In this document: positions 22,863-33,873 of the stretch, in pieces
Position numbering within the stretch: position 1 is the first letter of the stretch
Layout of the letters: every line of letters begins with the position of its first letter
Assembly: GCA_033239005.1 (NCBI GenBank)
Contig: BSQZ01000021.1
Location: 9,251,016 to 9,315,015 of the forward strand
DNA from: Lamellibrachia satsuma
Lineage: Eukaryota > Annelida > Polychaeta > Sabellida > Siboglinidae
Direction of reading: 5' to 3'
Length of the DNA: 64,000 nucleotides
Translations under genes and position numbers: made by a program
The notes under the pieces: generated by a model
What the model was told of the DNA's origin: nothing
Seen by the model: only the letters and a program-made list of their open reading frames with translations
Database searches by the model: none

Positions 22863-23501
22863 GGCTATAGCTGGGCTATAATCTGGACCATTTGCCTTTT
22901 CGATGAATGGATGAATTTGTCGTAGTTAGTTAAATATTTATTCAGATGTTGTGTAAGCTGCATATGTGCTTAATTCAGGTGTGTATGCTTTAATCGTGTA
23001 TGTATGCGTCAAACAATTGCACAATTACTGCATGCTTGTTAAATCTTGATTAAATTGCACAATTACTGCATGATTTGAGTAAATTGGCATTCTCGAACAA
23101 AACTTTTTCTTATATCGAAGAAAACTGCAACTTAGTTACATACATTTCGCGAGGGGTTGTCAGCGTTGCAACGGCTACAAAAAATATTAATTTATGCAAT
23201 ATTTTACAATTTTTGTCTGTATCTTTTTTCGCATAAAAACATTGATCTACAGTCAATAAGCAATACGTGTTATTTTGCTCCACTATGTATCTCGTGTATC
23301 TGATCCTACTAAGCGGCGGACGTGATTCTGTTAAACGGCGCATTTTAACACCAGGAATAGAGAACGATTCCGTCCCATCTATTTTGATTATACTAAACGG
23401 CTGATTCTGTTGTCCGTGATTTTCTTTAAAAAAGCGACAACAGCTACGATTGCGCGGACATTATTGCAAGACACACAGACAGTGTATTATTATTATTATT
23501 C
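22863..23501. other. Region without a gene; 38-bp direct repeat
   Basis: TTGCACAATTACTGCATG occurs at 23017 and again at 23055. Otherwise AT-rich with nothing recognised. Confidence 0.4.
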
Positions 23502-23705
23502 GAGAGAGGATTCCAAGGAAAACGACTGTGAGGACGTCCCAGGAGAGAGTGGAAGGACAGCATCAAACTGTGGACCCAACCTGTAAATTTAACTGAACCT
23601 CTGAACCTGAGGCAGAGAACATTCGAGAGTTCGAGGGAAGATTCAGTGATGGTTGTTTGGCTGACGACTGGTGAAGTGGCGGGGAGAAAGAAGACGAACA
23701 TATAG
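23502..23705 (+). mobile_element. LINE ORF2 C-terminal end, one nonsense codon
   Basis: The 68-codon frame ends in TAG at 23703-23705 and reads like the tail of a LINE ORF2: GFQGKRL, a TGA, then GRPRREWKDSIKLWTQPVNL and RTFESSREDSVMVVWLTTGE. The GKRLRGRPRRRWKDSI pattern is standard; the TGA sits where Arg (CGA) is expected, consistent with CpG decay. Nothing else of this element remains upstream. Confidence 0.6.
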
Positions 23706-24014
23706 AAACATTTCGTGATCCCTATTGCATCTCGACCTCGGCTCAGTCAACGCCTAGTGTAACAGGTTCACGAGCACTTTGGGTTCTCCATCTAGGGCCG
23801 GGGATTTGTGGTTCCAGGAGGCTTCTAAATACATTGCTATAATCTATAAATACAATATTTAGTGAACTAATCTACAGTATGGGACAATGCACTTTTTACA
23901 CGTTAGAGGGCGTATATTTCAATCCACTAGGCTTGAAAAGGGTATTTTTTGACAGAAGTCAAAACTTGTTCTCAAGAATGGTATACAGACAATATATTGA
24001 GTGCCTCTCGGGAT
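23706..24014. other. Region without a recognised gene
   Basis: Probably the 3' flank of the LINE end; nothing recognised. Confidence 0.3.
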
Positions 24015-25021
24015 TTTGGGATGGTACATTTCGGCCGATAAACTGTTTTGACGGTTAATCTCGGACTGAAGTTCTTTGGTACGCTGCGTCTAAGCCAGGG
24101 GTGGTTTTGCAGTTATTCTCGGTTCGGAGTAAATTAACCTGCTGCATTTCGGCCCCGGGAAGTTTGGTGTGGCGCGTCTCAGCCCGAAACAGTTTACGAT
24201 GGTAGATATTTGCCCGTAGCAAATTATAGTGGTTCGACGCGAGGCACTTTTGGCGTCGCCTGTCTCGGTCCGGAATACTTGGCGTAATATCCATGGGCGT
24301 AGCCAATGGGCTTCCGTGGGTTTCCGGGCACACCCTTTATTTCAACCAGGTACCCAATTTCAGCCACACACCGCGTTTTCAGTCGATCACTCCGTGTCTT
24401 CAGCCGATCACTCCGTGTCTTCAGCCGATCAGTCCGTGTGTTCAGCCGATCACTCCGTGTCTTCAGCCGATCACTCCGTGTCTTCAGCCGATCACTACGT
24501 GTCTTCAGCCGATCACTCCGTGTCTTCAGCCGATAAGTCCGAGTCTTCAGCCGATCACTCCGTGTCTTCAGCCGATCACTCCGTGTCTTCAGCCGATCAC
24601 TCCGCCGTGTCTTCAGCCGATCAGTCCGTGTCTTCAGCCGATCACTCCGTGTCTTCAGCCGATCACTCCGTGTCTTCAGCCGATCACTCCGTGTCTTCAG
24701 TCGATCACTCCGTGTCTTCAGCCGATCACTCCGTGTCTTCAGCCGATCACTACGTGTCTTCAGCCGATCACTCCGTGTCTTCAGCCGATCAGTCCGTGTC
24801 TTCAGCCGATCACTCCGTGTCTTCAGCCGATCAGTCCGTGTCTTCAGCCGATCACTCCGTGTCTTCAGCCGATCACTCCGTGTCTTCAGCCGATCACTCC
24901 GTGTCTTCAGCCGATCACTCCGTGTCTTCAGCCAGGCATGGTTCGTCTCTGTTCGGAACACTTCGGCGAGGTTCGTCTGGGTCTGGAGCACTTCGGGGTG
25001 GTTCGTCTCTGTCCGGCTGTC
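24015..25021. repeat. Old, degenerate tandem array of about 30 bp, split by a young array
   Basis: On the left (about 24015-24350) loosely similar segments recur every 28-31 bp: CTCGGACTGAAGT, CTCGGTTCGGAGTAA, TTCGGCCCCGGGAAG, CTCAGCCCGAAACAG, CTCGGTCCGGAATAC, most followed by TTTGGYG-like text. On the right (about 24940-25021) three better copies read GGTTCGTCTCTGTTCGGAAC + ACTTCGGCGA. The uniform 21-bp array (24377-24933) sits between them. The minus-strand peptide keeps a matching theme (RTETNHPEVL, LFRAETRHTKL), so the two flanks are one ancient array. Confidence 0.65.
24377..24933. repeat. 21-bp minisatellite, about 26 copies
   Basis: The unit is CTTCAGCCGATCACTCCGTG + T. Variants are AGTCCG for ACTCCG, ACTACG, GATAAG and one copy with an extra CCG near 24601. 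The 21-bp length keeps every frame periodic, giving SADHSVS, PITPCLQ and VFSRSLR on the plus strand and LKTRSDR on the minus strand, with open frames of 248-289 codons. Openness in many frames argues against coding. Confidence 0.95.
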
Positions 25022-25249
25022 CGGACCACTTCCGCCTGAGCAGCTGATCAGTTGCACCCTTGAGCCCTTGCAGCAGCTCTCTCGTGGACACAAATTCTAA
25101 CCTTATAGATTTGATACGAAGTCCACAATATTGTGGGAATTTTGCGAATCTACATTTCTCATTGTTTGACCTATCGACAAGAAACAGAGGCAGACACAAA
25201 GTACCATGCAGAAATGTTCCACGTCAGACGGGGCTACACCAGATCGTAC
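25022..25249. other. Region without a recognised gene
   Basis: Short spacer between the 21/30-bp array and the next LINE piece. Confidence 0.25.
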
Positions 25250-25850
25250 TACACCTTTTTGTTTTGCTTTCAATACGATTGACCATTTAATCTTTCTTGC
25301 ACATCTCTTCGGAGGTTCAAATCATATTTTTCAGACATACACCAAACCATTAACATATCTGACACACTATCTTACCCACAACATCTTCCATTCGGAGTGC
25401 CGCAAGGATCCGTCCTTGGCCCTGTTCTATTTAGCTTATATACTACGTCGCTCAGCCAAGTCATTACTAATCATAATCCGAGTCATCGCCTTTATACTGA
25501 TGACACTCAAGTTTACATATAATTTTCACAATCAAAAGCACAAAAATCTGTTTCGACTTTAAATGATTGTCTTAATTATATCTTGTTTTGGATGGAATCA
25601 AGTAAGCTAAAGATTAATCCAGATAAAACAGACCTTATTATTATTGGCACTAAACAACAACGAAATAGGGTCATCAGCCATTTTCCAGTTAAACTGCTTG
25701 GCCGTGATACCATCAGATACTATTCGTAATCTAGGTGTTGTCTGTGATAGTGGCTTAAATTTTCGCCAGCCTATTTCTCAAGTACTCAATTTCTCACTAT
25801 TTCTCAAGTTTAATGGTTATGTTTTGTTGCGCCTCTGAGCTCAGGTTCCT
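25250..25850 (+). mobile_element. CR1/L2-like LINE, RT core fragment
   Basis: In shifting frames the RT core is visible: motif A-like FNTIDHLIFLAHLFGG (25262-25310), motif B FGVPQGSVLGPVLFSLYT (25391-25445), motif C LYTDDTQVYI (25490-25520, with YTDD in place of YADD), then SKLKINPDKTDLIIIGTK (25600-25650) and a decayed LLGRDTIRY...LGVVCDSGLNF stretch to about 25780. The ends are missing. Frameshifts show that it is inactive. It supplies the part missing from the LINE at 977-4185, but whether the two are one subfamily cannot be judged by eye. Confidence 0.75.
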
Positions 25851-26939
25851 TGGGATATAGGTGAAATAGAAGTTAATTATTATTATTATTACTGTCACCG
25901 ACCCGCGCCCGTGTTATACTTAACCAAATTATACTGGGCCGATTTAGACGGGCTGAGACGCACTGTGCGCATGCACCTAACTCTACAAAACAGAACATTC
26001 CTAACATGACATTTCCAACTGCATTTGATGTCATTCGGGTGGATATCATTTTAACAAGACGTATTCACGTGCACACTGAAAGAAGACACAATCAGGTCGA
26101 TCGTGTTTCCTCTAAAAATGCTTTAATTTAAACACTCGCTTACTAATTCAATCTAGTGGACACAAATATCCGTCTCTATTCAAGATTCTTACGCGAAAGT
26201 GCAGACAGTGATTGCATTTGCCGAAATCAAGGGAACACAATTTGCTATTGATGCGGTGCGTAGGTTTATTGCGGCGTAAAAGGTTTCTTTTTACAAAGCT
26301 ACATCTGTCCCAATTTTCAGCTCCGTAGTAAAATAACAACATTTCCATGAAGAAAATGCACCACGAAATACTAACATACGTCATCAGCTATCACTAATCC
26401 GATAAATATAATTAATAATACATTATTAGATATTTGTCAAAACATGCACATACACTCGTACGCCGTACCACTTATCATAATAAATTATCATACTGTTAGA
26501 TATAATGTGTAACTCAAAACGTTTTATTGCTTTCGCGCATTGGCGACAGGATTTTACTTTAATTTCTGCTTAAACACAACACGGGAGCTACACGGTAATT
26601 TCTGCAGGTCGACGTTAGCGTGGTCGCATTCAACGTCATAATGGAAAGTTGACGTAATCGAGACCCAAAGACACCAAACAACAAAATGTACTAATATTAC
26701 GACCGAGTTGGCGTTGGTCACCGTTGTGTCACTTATCCATCAACGGTTGACAGTGACCGCCTTTACTACGCTACTGAGCAACAAAAACGATGATTTTGGC
26801 GTTCGATAACAAAGCGTACCATCGACACAAGAAACAGATAACAGGCCGTGAAGTTAATGGTATACACGAGTAAAATACATCAAACTGGTCTATTTTTGAC
26901 AGTCTACACGAACAAACGACACATTGGTGACGGCTTAAA
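25851..26939. other. Region without a recognised gene
   Basis: AT-rich; a short TAT run lies near 25877-25890. Nothing convincing on either strand. Confidence 0.3.
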
Positions 26940-27490
26940 CGCGTCAACGACATGGAACTGTCGAGTTTGTGACGACCTATATTTTGTGGATACGTCCAAC
27001 TAGTTAAAGATCGTCTTCACCTGCGTGATACGTCTGAATGACCATTTATTGAGGGTCCATACGCGATAGTTATATAACTTGCCGTATTGACCATGTTGGT
27101 GAAGGGCTGCACGGGTAGACTACGTCTAACTGGCTGCGTTGGTGACGGACTGTACGTGTAAGCCACATATAACTGGCTGTGTTGATGACGGGCTGTACGT
27201 TTAGGCTACGTCCAACTGGCCGTGTTGATAACGGGCTGTACGTTTAGGCCACGTCCAACTGGCGGTGTTGACGACGGACTCTACGTGCAGGTCGCGTCTA
27301 ACTGGCCGTGTTGACGACTAGCTGTACGTGTAGGCCGCGTCTAACTGGCCGTGTTGATGACTGGCTGTACGTGTAGGCCGCGTCTAACTGGCCGTGTTGA
27401 TGACTGGCTGTACGTGTAGGCCGCGTCTAACTGGCCGTGTTGATGACTGGCTGTACGTGTAGGCCGCGTCTAACTGGCCGTGTTGATGAC
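26940..27490. repeat. 43-bp minisatellite carrying the GPCR stop codon
   Basis: Clear copies run from 27082 to 27490: TGTTGATGACTGGCTGTACG + TGTAGGCCGCGTCTAACTGG + CCG, about nine and a half units with ACTGGC blocks spaced 43 bp. The four copies nearest the receptor gene are essentially identical; copies become more divergent away from it. Very degenerate versions (GTGACGAC, TACGTCCAACTAGTT) may continue left to about 26940. On the minus strand each good unit contains the codons for VINTAS followed by TAG, and the rightmost partial unit is the real end of the receptor coding sequence. The array would thus lie in the 3' UTR. Confidence 0.93.
27045..27050 (-). promoter_or_regulatory. Candidate polyadenylation signal
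   Basis: TTTATT on the plus strand gives AATAAA on the minus. It lies about 420 bp past the receptor stop codon and just beyond the clear part of the 43-bp array, a plausible place for the end of the mRNA. No transcript evidence is available. Confidence 0.35.
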
Positions 27491-28591
27491 GGTTGAGGTA
27501 GTGCCGTCGTTACGACGATTGATGGAGGTGTAGACTCGGATGGCGGAATGCGAGTACGCCTCCTTGTAGGCGGCTGTAGCCGTGTAGCAGCAACAGAACA
27601 GGTAGCGGTCGTAGTAACGACGGAACTGCTTGCTGAGCAGGTACAGGGCGAACGGGTTGACGCACGAGTTGATGAACGACAGACAGAAGCCGCAGATCTT
27701 GAAGACGTGCCAGAACATGTTGTACGAGCCGCTGTCGAAATGGTACCAGATAACGTACACGTGTCGCGGCAACCAGCACGAGACGAAGACGACGACGAAC
27801 GACAGCACGACCTTCGCGACCCGCTTTCTCGCCTCCAGCTGTTTGCGGGCCTGACTCGTGCCGATGTCCTCGGCCGGCAGGTGGCGCGACGACTGCAGCA
27901 GGACGCGCGCCATGAGGACGTAGAACGTGAAGATGATGGTGATGGGCACGGCTAGGTAGACGAGGAAACGGAACATGGCATGCAGCTTAGGGTAGTAGGC
28001 TCCCAGCTCGCCCGGATGGATGATGCACAGATGCATGACAGCGCCGGCGAAACTCACCCCCTCAACGTGCGTGAACACAGCATCGGGCAGCGCGAGAACG
28101 CACGCCAGAACCCATACGCCGGCCGCCACGCGGAACGTACGCTTCGTCAGCGACACTTGGTGGACGCGCATCGGGTTAACGATGGCACAGAAGCGGTCAG
28201 CGCTGAGCGCGGTCAGCGTGAAGACGGACACGCCGAGGGAGAGCGTCTGCAGGAACTCGTTCAGCTTGCACATGGCCGTACCGAAGCGCCACTCAGGCAG
28301 GGTGTAGATGGTAGCCGTGAACGGAACGGACACCAGCAGCAGCAGCAGGTCGCCGCTCGCCAGGCTCACGATGTACACGTTCGGGGTGTTGCGCATGTTC
28401 TTGTTACGGGTAACGATGTAGATGAGGGTGCCGTTACCAACCACACCCACGATGAAGATGATGACAAAGAGAATAGGCACGATGTAAGCCTCTGGACGAT
28501 CGACGAACAGTGGCAACGATCGCCCAGGCACGGGCGCCGACTCGTTCGACGCGTTTGCCCATTCACTGCCGTCCGTCAAGTTGTCGTACAT
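27470..28591 (-). CDS. Class A neuropeptide GPCR, CCHamide/GGNG/bombesin-receptor group
   Basis: Intronless 373-residue rhodopsin-family receptor, probably at the plasma membrane and coupled to G proteins. The N-terminus has three N-glycosylation sites (N4, N13, N16). Helix 1 spans about 36-60 with GN at 52-53, helix 2 about 70-96 with D81, and helix 3 starts after C108 and ends in DRF (132-134) instead of the usual DRY. W160 marks helix 4, C189 is the extracellular loop 2 partner of C108, P216 lies in helix 5, CWLP (272-275) in helix 6 and NPFALY (312-317) in helix 7. A cluster CCC (333-335) may be palmitoylated. GVSVFTLTALSADR and NPFALYLLSKQFRR are typical of bombesin receptors and their invertebrate relatives, the CCHamide receptors of insects and GGNG/EP receptors of molluscs and annelids; ligand identity is inference. 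The start is supported by an A at -3 and a TGA in frame nine codons upstream (28616-28618). The last codons and TAG lie in a 43-bp tandem unit. Base composition is clearly GC-richer than the flanks. Confidence 0.95.
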   Translation of the reverse strand: MYDNLTDGSEWANASNESAPVPGRSLPLFVDRPEAYIVPILFVIIFIVGVVGNGTLIYIVTRNKNMRNTPNVYIVSLASGDLLLLLVSVPFTATIYTLPEWRFGTAMCKLNEFLQTLSLGVSVFTLTALSADRFCAIVNPMRVHQVSLTKRTFRVAAGVWVLACVLALPDAVFTHVEGVSFAGAVMHLCIIHPGELGAYYPKLHAMFRFLVYLAVPITIIFTFYVLMARVLLQSSRHLPAEDIGTSQARKQLEARKRVAKVVLSFVVVFVSCWLPRHVYVIWYHFDSGSYNMFWHVFKICGFCLSFINSCVNPFALYLLSKQFRRYYDRYLFCCCYTATAAYKEAYSHSAIRVYTSINRRNDGTTSTVINTAS

Positions 28592-29040
28592 CTTTGAGGC
28601 AGCGGGCTGTATATGTCAGTTTTTATTTAGAGTGCTGTTGCCTTCTTTAGATGCACGTATTCTGTCCTTATTACAAGCTTAATGGTGATGGAAAACTCTA
28701 AATGCGTTCGCGTTTGGAGCAGACTATTACGTATTCATCAAAGTTGATTCACACTTCATCACTATTTGACGCACACCATCGGAATGTACACAATTAAACA
28801 GTGGATTTTGTGTCACTGAGTTTATATATATATATTTGTCAGCGCCTTGTCATCTGTTTATCGGAGTGGCTCGACATGGTTGACACCAGGACTGTGTCGG
28901 TTTGGTGACACTGTTGGAAGGTGGCAGCGGTTTCTGGGTCAGACACACGGTATCAGGTGGGCAGACGAAATCACCTGATATGTTGTAACCCGTGCAGCTG
29001 AAACAACAGAGGTGCAAGGGTAACATATTTGAAAACAGTT
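28592..29040 (-). promoter_or_regulatory. Upstream region of the receptor gene
   Basis: The only visible promoter hint is TATATATATATAAA on the minus strand near 28825-28838, about 235 bp before the start codon. It could be a TATA box or just a short TA repeat. Nothing else recognised. Confidence 0.2.
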
Positions 29041-29759
<719 letters not shown>

Positions 29760-29945
29760 AGAGGGGTGTATGGCAGGAAGTCGTGGGAGGTTGGCCCTAA
29801 GAATTAGTGGGAGGTCAAAGGTTGGCCCCCAAAAATCGTGGGAGGTGGGATTAGCGGGAGGTTGGAGGTGGACTCTAAAAACTGGTGGGATATGGGAGGT
29901 CGGACCCACAAACAGGAGACGGGAGGTTGGGTCTCCTGCCACACA
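29760..29945 (+). repeat. G-rich dispersed repeat, copy 1 (partner 36866-37050, inverted)
   Basis: GGGAGGTTGG-like motifs recur irregularly. GGTGGACTCTAAAAACTGG, then a GGAGAC block and CTCCTGCCACA parallel the minus strand of 36866-37050 (GGTGGACTCTCAAAACAGG, GGGAGACAGG, GCCTGCCACAG). The ends line up at GCCACA, so this is a dispersed element, not only a simple G-rich run. Confidence 0.65.
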
Positions 29946-31075
29946 CCCCTCATTGGACATGCCCTGTGTGGCTCCTCAGAGGCAGTGTGGTTTACACCAA
30001 CACTGTTTGACGTTCTTCGTGCGTATCGGACAAGATAGATTCTGCTACATGGTCCACATGTGTTGCCTAATATTACAGCGGCGATTGCAGTGGGGGATCT
30101 ATGCAAACGTCCACTGCGCTGTTATTGAACCAACTGGATAAATAACATCCACATGGAAACGTTATTGGCAATATATCACGTTCGAAATATTTTTTTCTCT
30201 CGATCATCGGCGCTGTGAAACACAACATTTGAATCATTCGAAGACGATTATGACAACACGTCTTGCTTGGGCACAATAATACAACCTGTTTTAACAAACA
30301 ACGCGGTACGGAAAGGTGCAGTAACAAACAAATATCAGTACAAACAAATATCAATGCAAATATATGTTAAATGGCACTTTACTAAGTGTAGCGCCCGCGA
30401 ATTGTACGAGACAGTGGCGGGGTAGCACAGATAATTGGACAAGGACGCAGGCCGCGCCCGACAAAATGTTGGGGACTAAGTTCTAAGTCCTTGCAATCTG
30501 TTGCCATTCAGTTTTAAACAAACACATTTTAGTATATAGTTTTGTACGCGATGACGTAAACAATTCTAGCGATTCTCAAGATGTGAACAGCCGATTTCGG
30601 GAAGTCTCAGCGTACTAATACACGACTTATCTGGGTCGTGTTAACCGCCCCTAGCGACTGATTATTAGGATACATGTGTAGGTAGATCTCGTCGAATACA
30701 ATTATGTTTGAGTCGATAAACTATATACATTTAAACCTTTCAAATAGAACGGAAAGAAAAAATACATAAACAAATAGGAAATGAGGAACTATCTCTTTAA
30801 GGAACTCATGACCTAACGCGGGGCCGAGCTGTGTGCAAAGACAATACACAGTTCAATCCCCACTCAGTGACAGTTCGACAACATCAATGTAAAAATTATT
30901 AACTGTTATCAACGCACAGGACATCAACGTTTTCCTGTGAATCAGATGAAACATGAACATAACAGTTTATAGTGAAATTGTTCTCAATCTCAGGGTGACA
31001 TGTAGGGCCCTGTATTTGTGGTATTGCAACAGTTGCTGACATTGCTGGTGGGTGATTGCATGGTGATGTTGTCGG
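29946..31075. other. Region without a recognised gene
   Basis: No gene seen. Near 30815-30870, CGCGGGGCCGAGC followed by AGTTCAATCCCC looks faintly like tRNA A and B boxes, but arms do not pair; not called. The remainder is AT-rich. Confidence 0.3.
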
Positions 31076-31449
31076 AGCGCTCGGCGTTGTCTTTAATTGC
31101 CAGTTATATCATGGTTCTCACTGTTCCAGCGAAGCATAGACCATATTTAGCACTAACGAGTTTGACATTTGATATAATTACTAAATTAGGCCAAGCACAC
31201 GACTCTACAGCTGCTCATTATACGGCTCGCACCGTTTTAATTAAGGATGTAGAGAACATTGTGCCCTATCGCTCGGGTTGTCTTTAATTGCCAGTTATAT
31301 CATGGTTCTCACTGTTCCAGCGAAGCATAGACCATATTTAGCACTAGCGAATTTGACATTTGATATAATTACTAAATTAGGCCAATCACACGACTCTACA
31401 GTCGCTCATTATACGGCTCGCACCGTTTTAATTAAGGATGTAGAGAATA
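31076..31449. repeat. Direct duplication with 191-bp period
   Basis: TTGTCTTTAATTGCCAGTTA begins both copies (31087 and 31278), and identity stays very high through CGCACCGTTTTAATTAAGGA and TGTAGAGAA. Only a few substitutions separate the copies, so the duplication is recent. Each yields an 89-codon open frame starting with similar residues (SLIASYIMVLTVPAKHRPYL); no family is recognised. Confidence 0.95.
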
Positions 31450-32419
31450 TTTTTATTGCACTGTGTATCACAATAAACAGCGCGTTTTCACTAGCAATTA
31501 CCCATGTAATACGAGTTTATTTAGTAAGCCTTATTATATTGTCATGAACTTGCAACGACATGAATATATAGGTAAGGAAATAGACGAATGAAATAGGGCA
31601 CGCTGGTCTCGTTTGCCGCCATGTTGGTTTGATGCAAATTTGTCAGTATGTGCTCACTTCTGGCCCCCAACGACACGCTGCCCGCAATTGCATTTCACAC
31701 ATAAACGCAGTTGGAATTAAAACAAAGAGAACAAGAAATAAAACATTTACTTCTATAATTTATTAAAACAACTAGCATTAAAATGTAACAATAACAACAT
31801 CAATTGTTTGTTTTATGATGACATAGGTACATTTCACGTGTTATGATGTGCACAACTTGGGGGCCGGGAATGCATTATCTCGTGAACTATGGCCTCGAAA
31901 CGAGAATCACTTGTTTCCCTGTGACATGGGTACAGCACACAATTGAGTTCCCACTGAAATATATAGTACCAAAAGTCAGGCAGTTCTACACTTAGCACAA
32001 AATTACGATTTGGATTTAATAAATACTACACTTTAATTGTTGTCTTATCACCAACCTTCAGTAGCGTTTGGTCAATTCCTATAATTTAGTTTTCCTGAAA
32101 ACCAACATAGAAGATTTTCTCCGTCATTTGGCGTCTAAACAAACCGGGTTCTGTCACTGTTCTGTCTTCGTACATCAGGGATCCTCCCATCACTGACTCG
32201 TGCAATTACTGCCAATTAGCATTTGCAAATGTTAATCTGGATGCAGCATAAGTGTAATAATAATCCTAAGATATGGCCATATTCCTGTTCGAAAATAACT
32301 AAAAAATTACTATATCACCAATATCACCAGTAATTAATTCGTATGACATGAACCCGGAAATGAATTAATGAAACAGCCACACATTTTATGTAAAGGTGTG
32401 ACGAAGGCGCGAGTGTTGG
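31450..32419. other. Region without a recognised gene
   Basis: AT-rich unique-looking sequence; nothing convincing. Confidence 0.3.
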
Positions 32420-32570
32420 CCGGAAGACATCATGCAGCAACCGGAAGTCATAGCATGCAGCAACCGGAAGTGACATCATGCAGCAACCGGACGTCATAGC
32501 ATGCAGCAACCGGAAGTCATAGCATGCTGCAACAGGAAGTAATAATATGCAGCACCCGGAAGTCGTAGAC
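32420..32570. repeat. 22-23-bp repeat, about 7 copies
   Basis: The unit is CCGGAAGTCATAGCATGCAG + CAA with variants (GACATC, GTGACATC, GGACGTC, AATAATA). Confidence 0.9.
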
Positions 32571-33730
32571 AGGTATGTCTTGGTGTTCGCGTACGTACGT
32601 CTGATCTTCACAGCGGGTCAAATTCCGGCAGAGCTGAACGTATTGGTGGATGCGAACATCGTAGCCTAGACATAAGTAACTAAGGTGGTAAATCAATAAG
32701 CGGGATCGTTGTAGTATCAGACTTTGTTAGGTAGACCTGTATTACTAAGTGGACCACAGCGTAGAAAGAACCGCAGTCTCTGGACGCCGCCGATTGTCTC
32801 CCTCAAAGACTCACCGGCCTCCTATCCGCGCAGTGGCTCGTTTAGGAGGCTGGTTAGCTAGGGTTGACGGGATGCAGTTGTTTCCGTCCAACTAATCAGA
32901 CTGATAGCCTCATCCTGTTTGTGGACAAGATGTATCTCGCATCGAGAATCGAAGTCAGAATTACTGGAAATCTCAAACATGGATTCTGCGAGATTTTACC
33001 CAAATGTACATGATATATAGAGTTTCTCATGATGTTATTATATTTCTACTTAACAGCGAATCGGCTACTCATGTGGAAATGTAAAGATGATGTAAATATC
33101 ACTATTAACATAACAGTGATGTGTCATGCTGACTATTGTACGTTTGTATTATATATTGTATTTATTAGGTAAAGGTAATGAATGAGTGAATCATATATAT
33201 TATATATACTGACCACGAACCATGAACGAACCAAACGTTATCCAGCCCATTCGTAACATAAATGTGTCCAGCAAATTTAAAAAAAATTACCAAAGCTAAA
33301 AAAGAAGGATCTTGATTGGATTATCCACACGTGACGTTCATAAACTTCACTTCAGTTCAATGATTATTATATTTGACGAACGCGATGTTTAACTTCCCAC
33401 ACGTTTCGAGAAATGCCTGTTTGATGCACACAACAAGCACGAAATCAATATAGAGTCGCACTGACGAAATCAAGTCGTGTTTGACTCTCTTTGGAGCGAA
33501 GTAACACGTACATTTGTCACAGCCCTCTCATTTGCAAAACGCAGTAACATCATAATAATGTCATCAGTAAAACCGGATGACTCGCAGCCGTGTGCCTTTA
33601 CAGACATATGAGCGGTAATTATGTTGGCGCAACATATCGCTGTTTTTGCAGACACGGAATTGCTCTCATTTTGTGCAGTTTTTTTTCTCGACGACAGCCA
33701 AATTGCTATTGCATCTCGCGTTATCATATA
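32571..33730. other. Region without a recognised gene
   Basis: Nothing convincing on either strand; short TA-rich text near 33136-33210. Confidence 0.3.
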
Positions 33731-33873
33731 GTGTCATCGCAGTTAGGCGTGCGCATGGAGTGTCATGGCAGTTAGGCGTGCGCATGGAGTGTCATGGCAG
33801 TTAGGCGTGCGCATGGAGTGTCATGGCAGTTAGGCGTGCGCATGGAGTGTCATCGCAGTTAGGCGTGCACATG
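33731..33873. repeat. 29-bp minisatellite, 5 copies
   Basis: The unit is GTGTCATGGCAGTTAGGCG + TGCGCATGGA. The outer copies have TCATCGC instead of TCATGGC; the last copy ends TGCACATG. Confidence 0.95.

Noticed and set aside
24224..25093. A 289-codon repeat protein (LKTRSDR repeats)
   Set aside because: The 21-bp unit keeps several frames on both strands open at once; flanks look like a decayed array, and no start, signal or domain is visible.
27548..28597. Plus-strand open frames opposite the GPCR, including one of 205 codons
   Set aside because: They are antisense shadows of the GC-rich receptor coding sequence, rich in Arg, Gln and His, with no motif of their own.
30815..30870. A tRNA gene or SINE head
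   Set aside because: A B-box-like AGTTCAATCCCC is present, but no acceptor or anticodon stem pairs and no repeat partner was seen.
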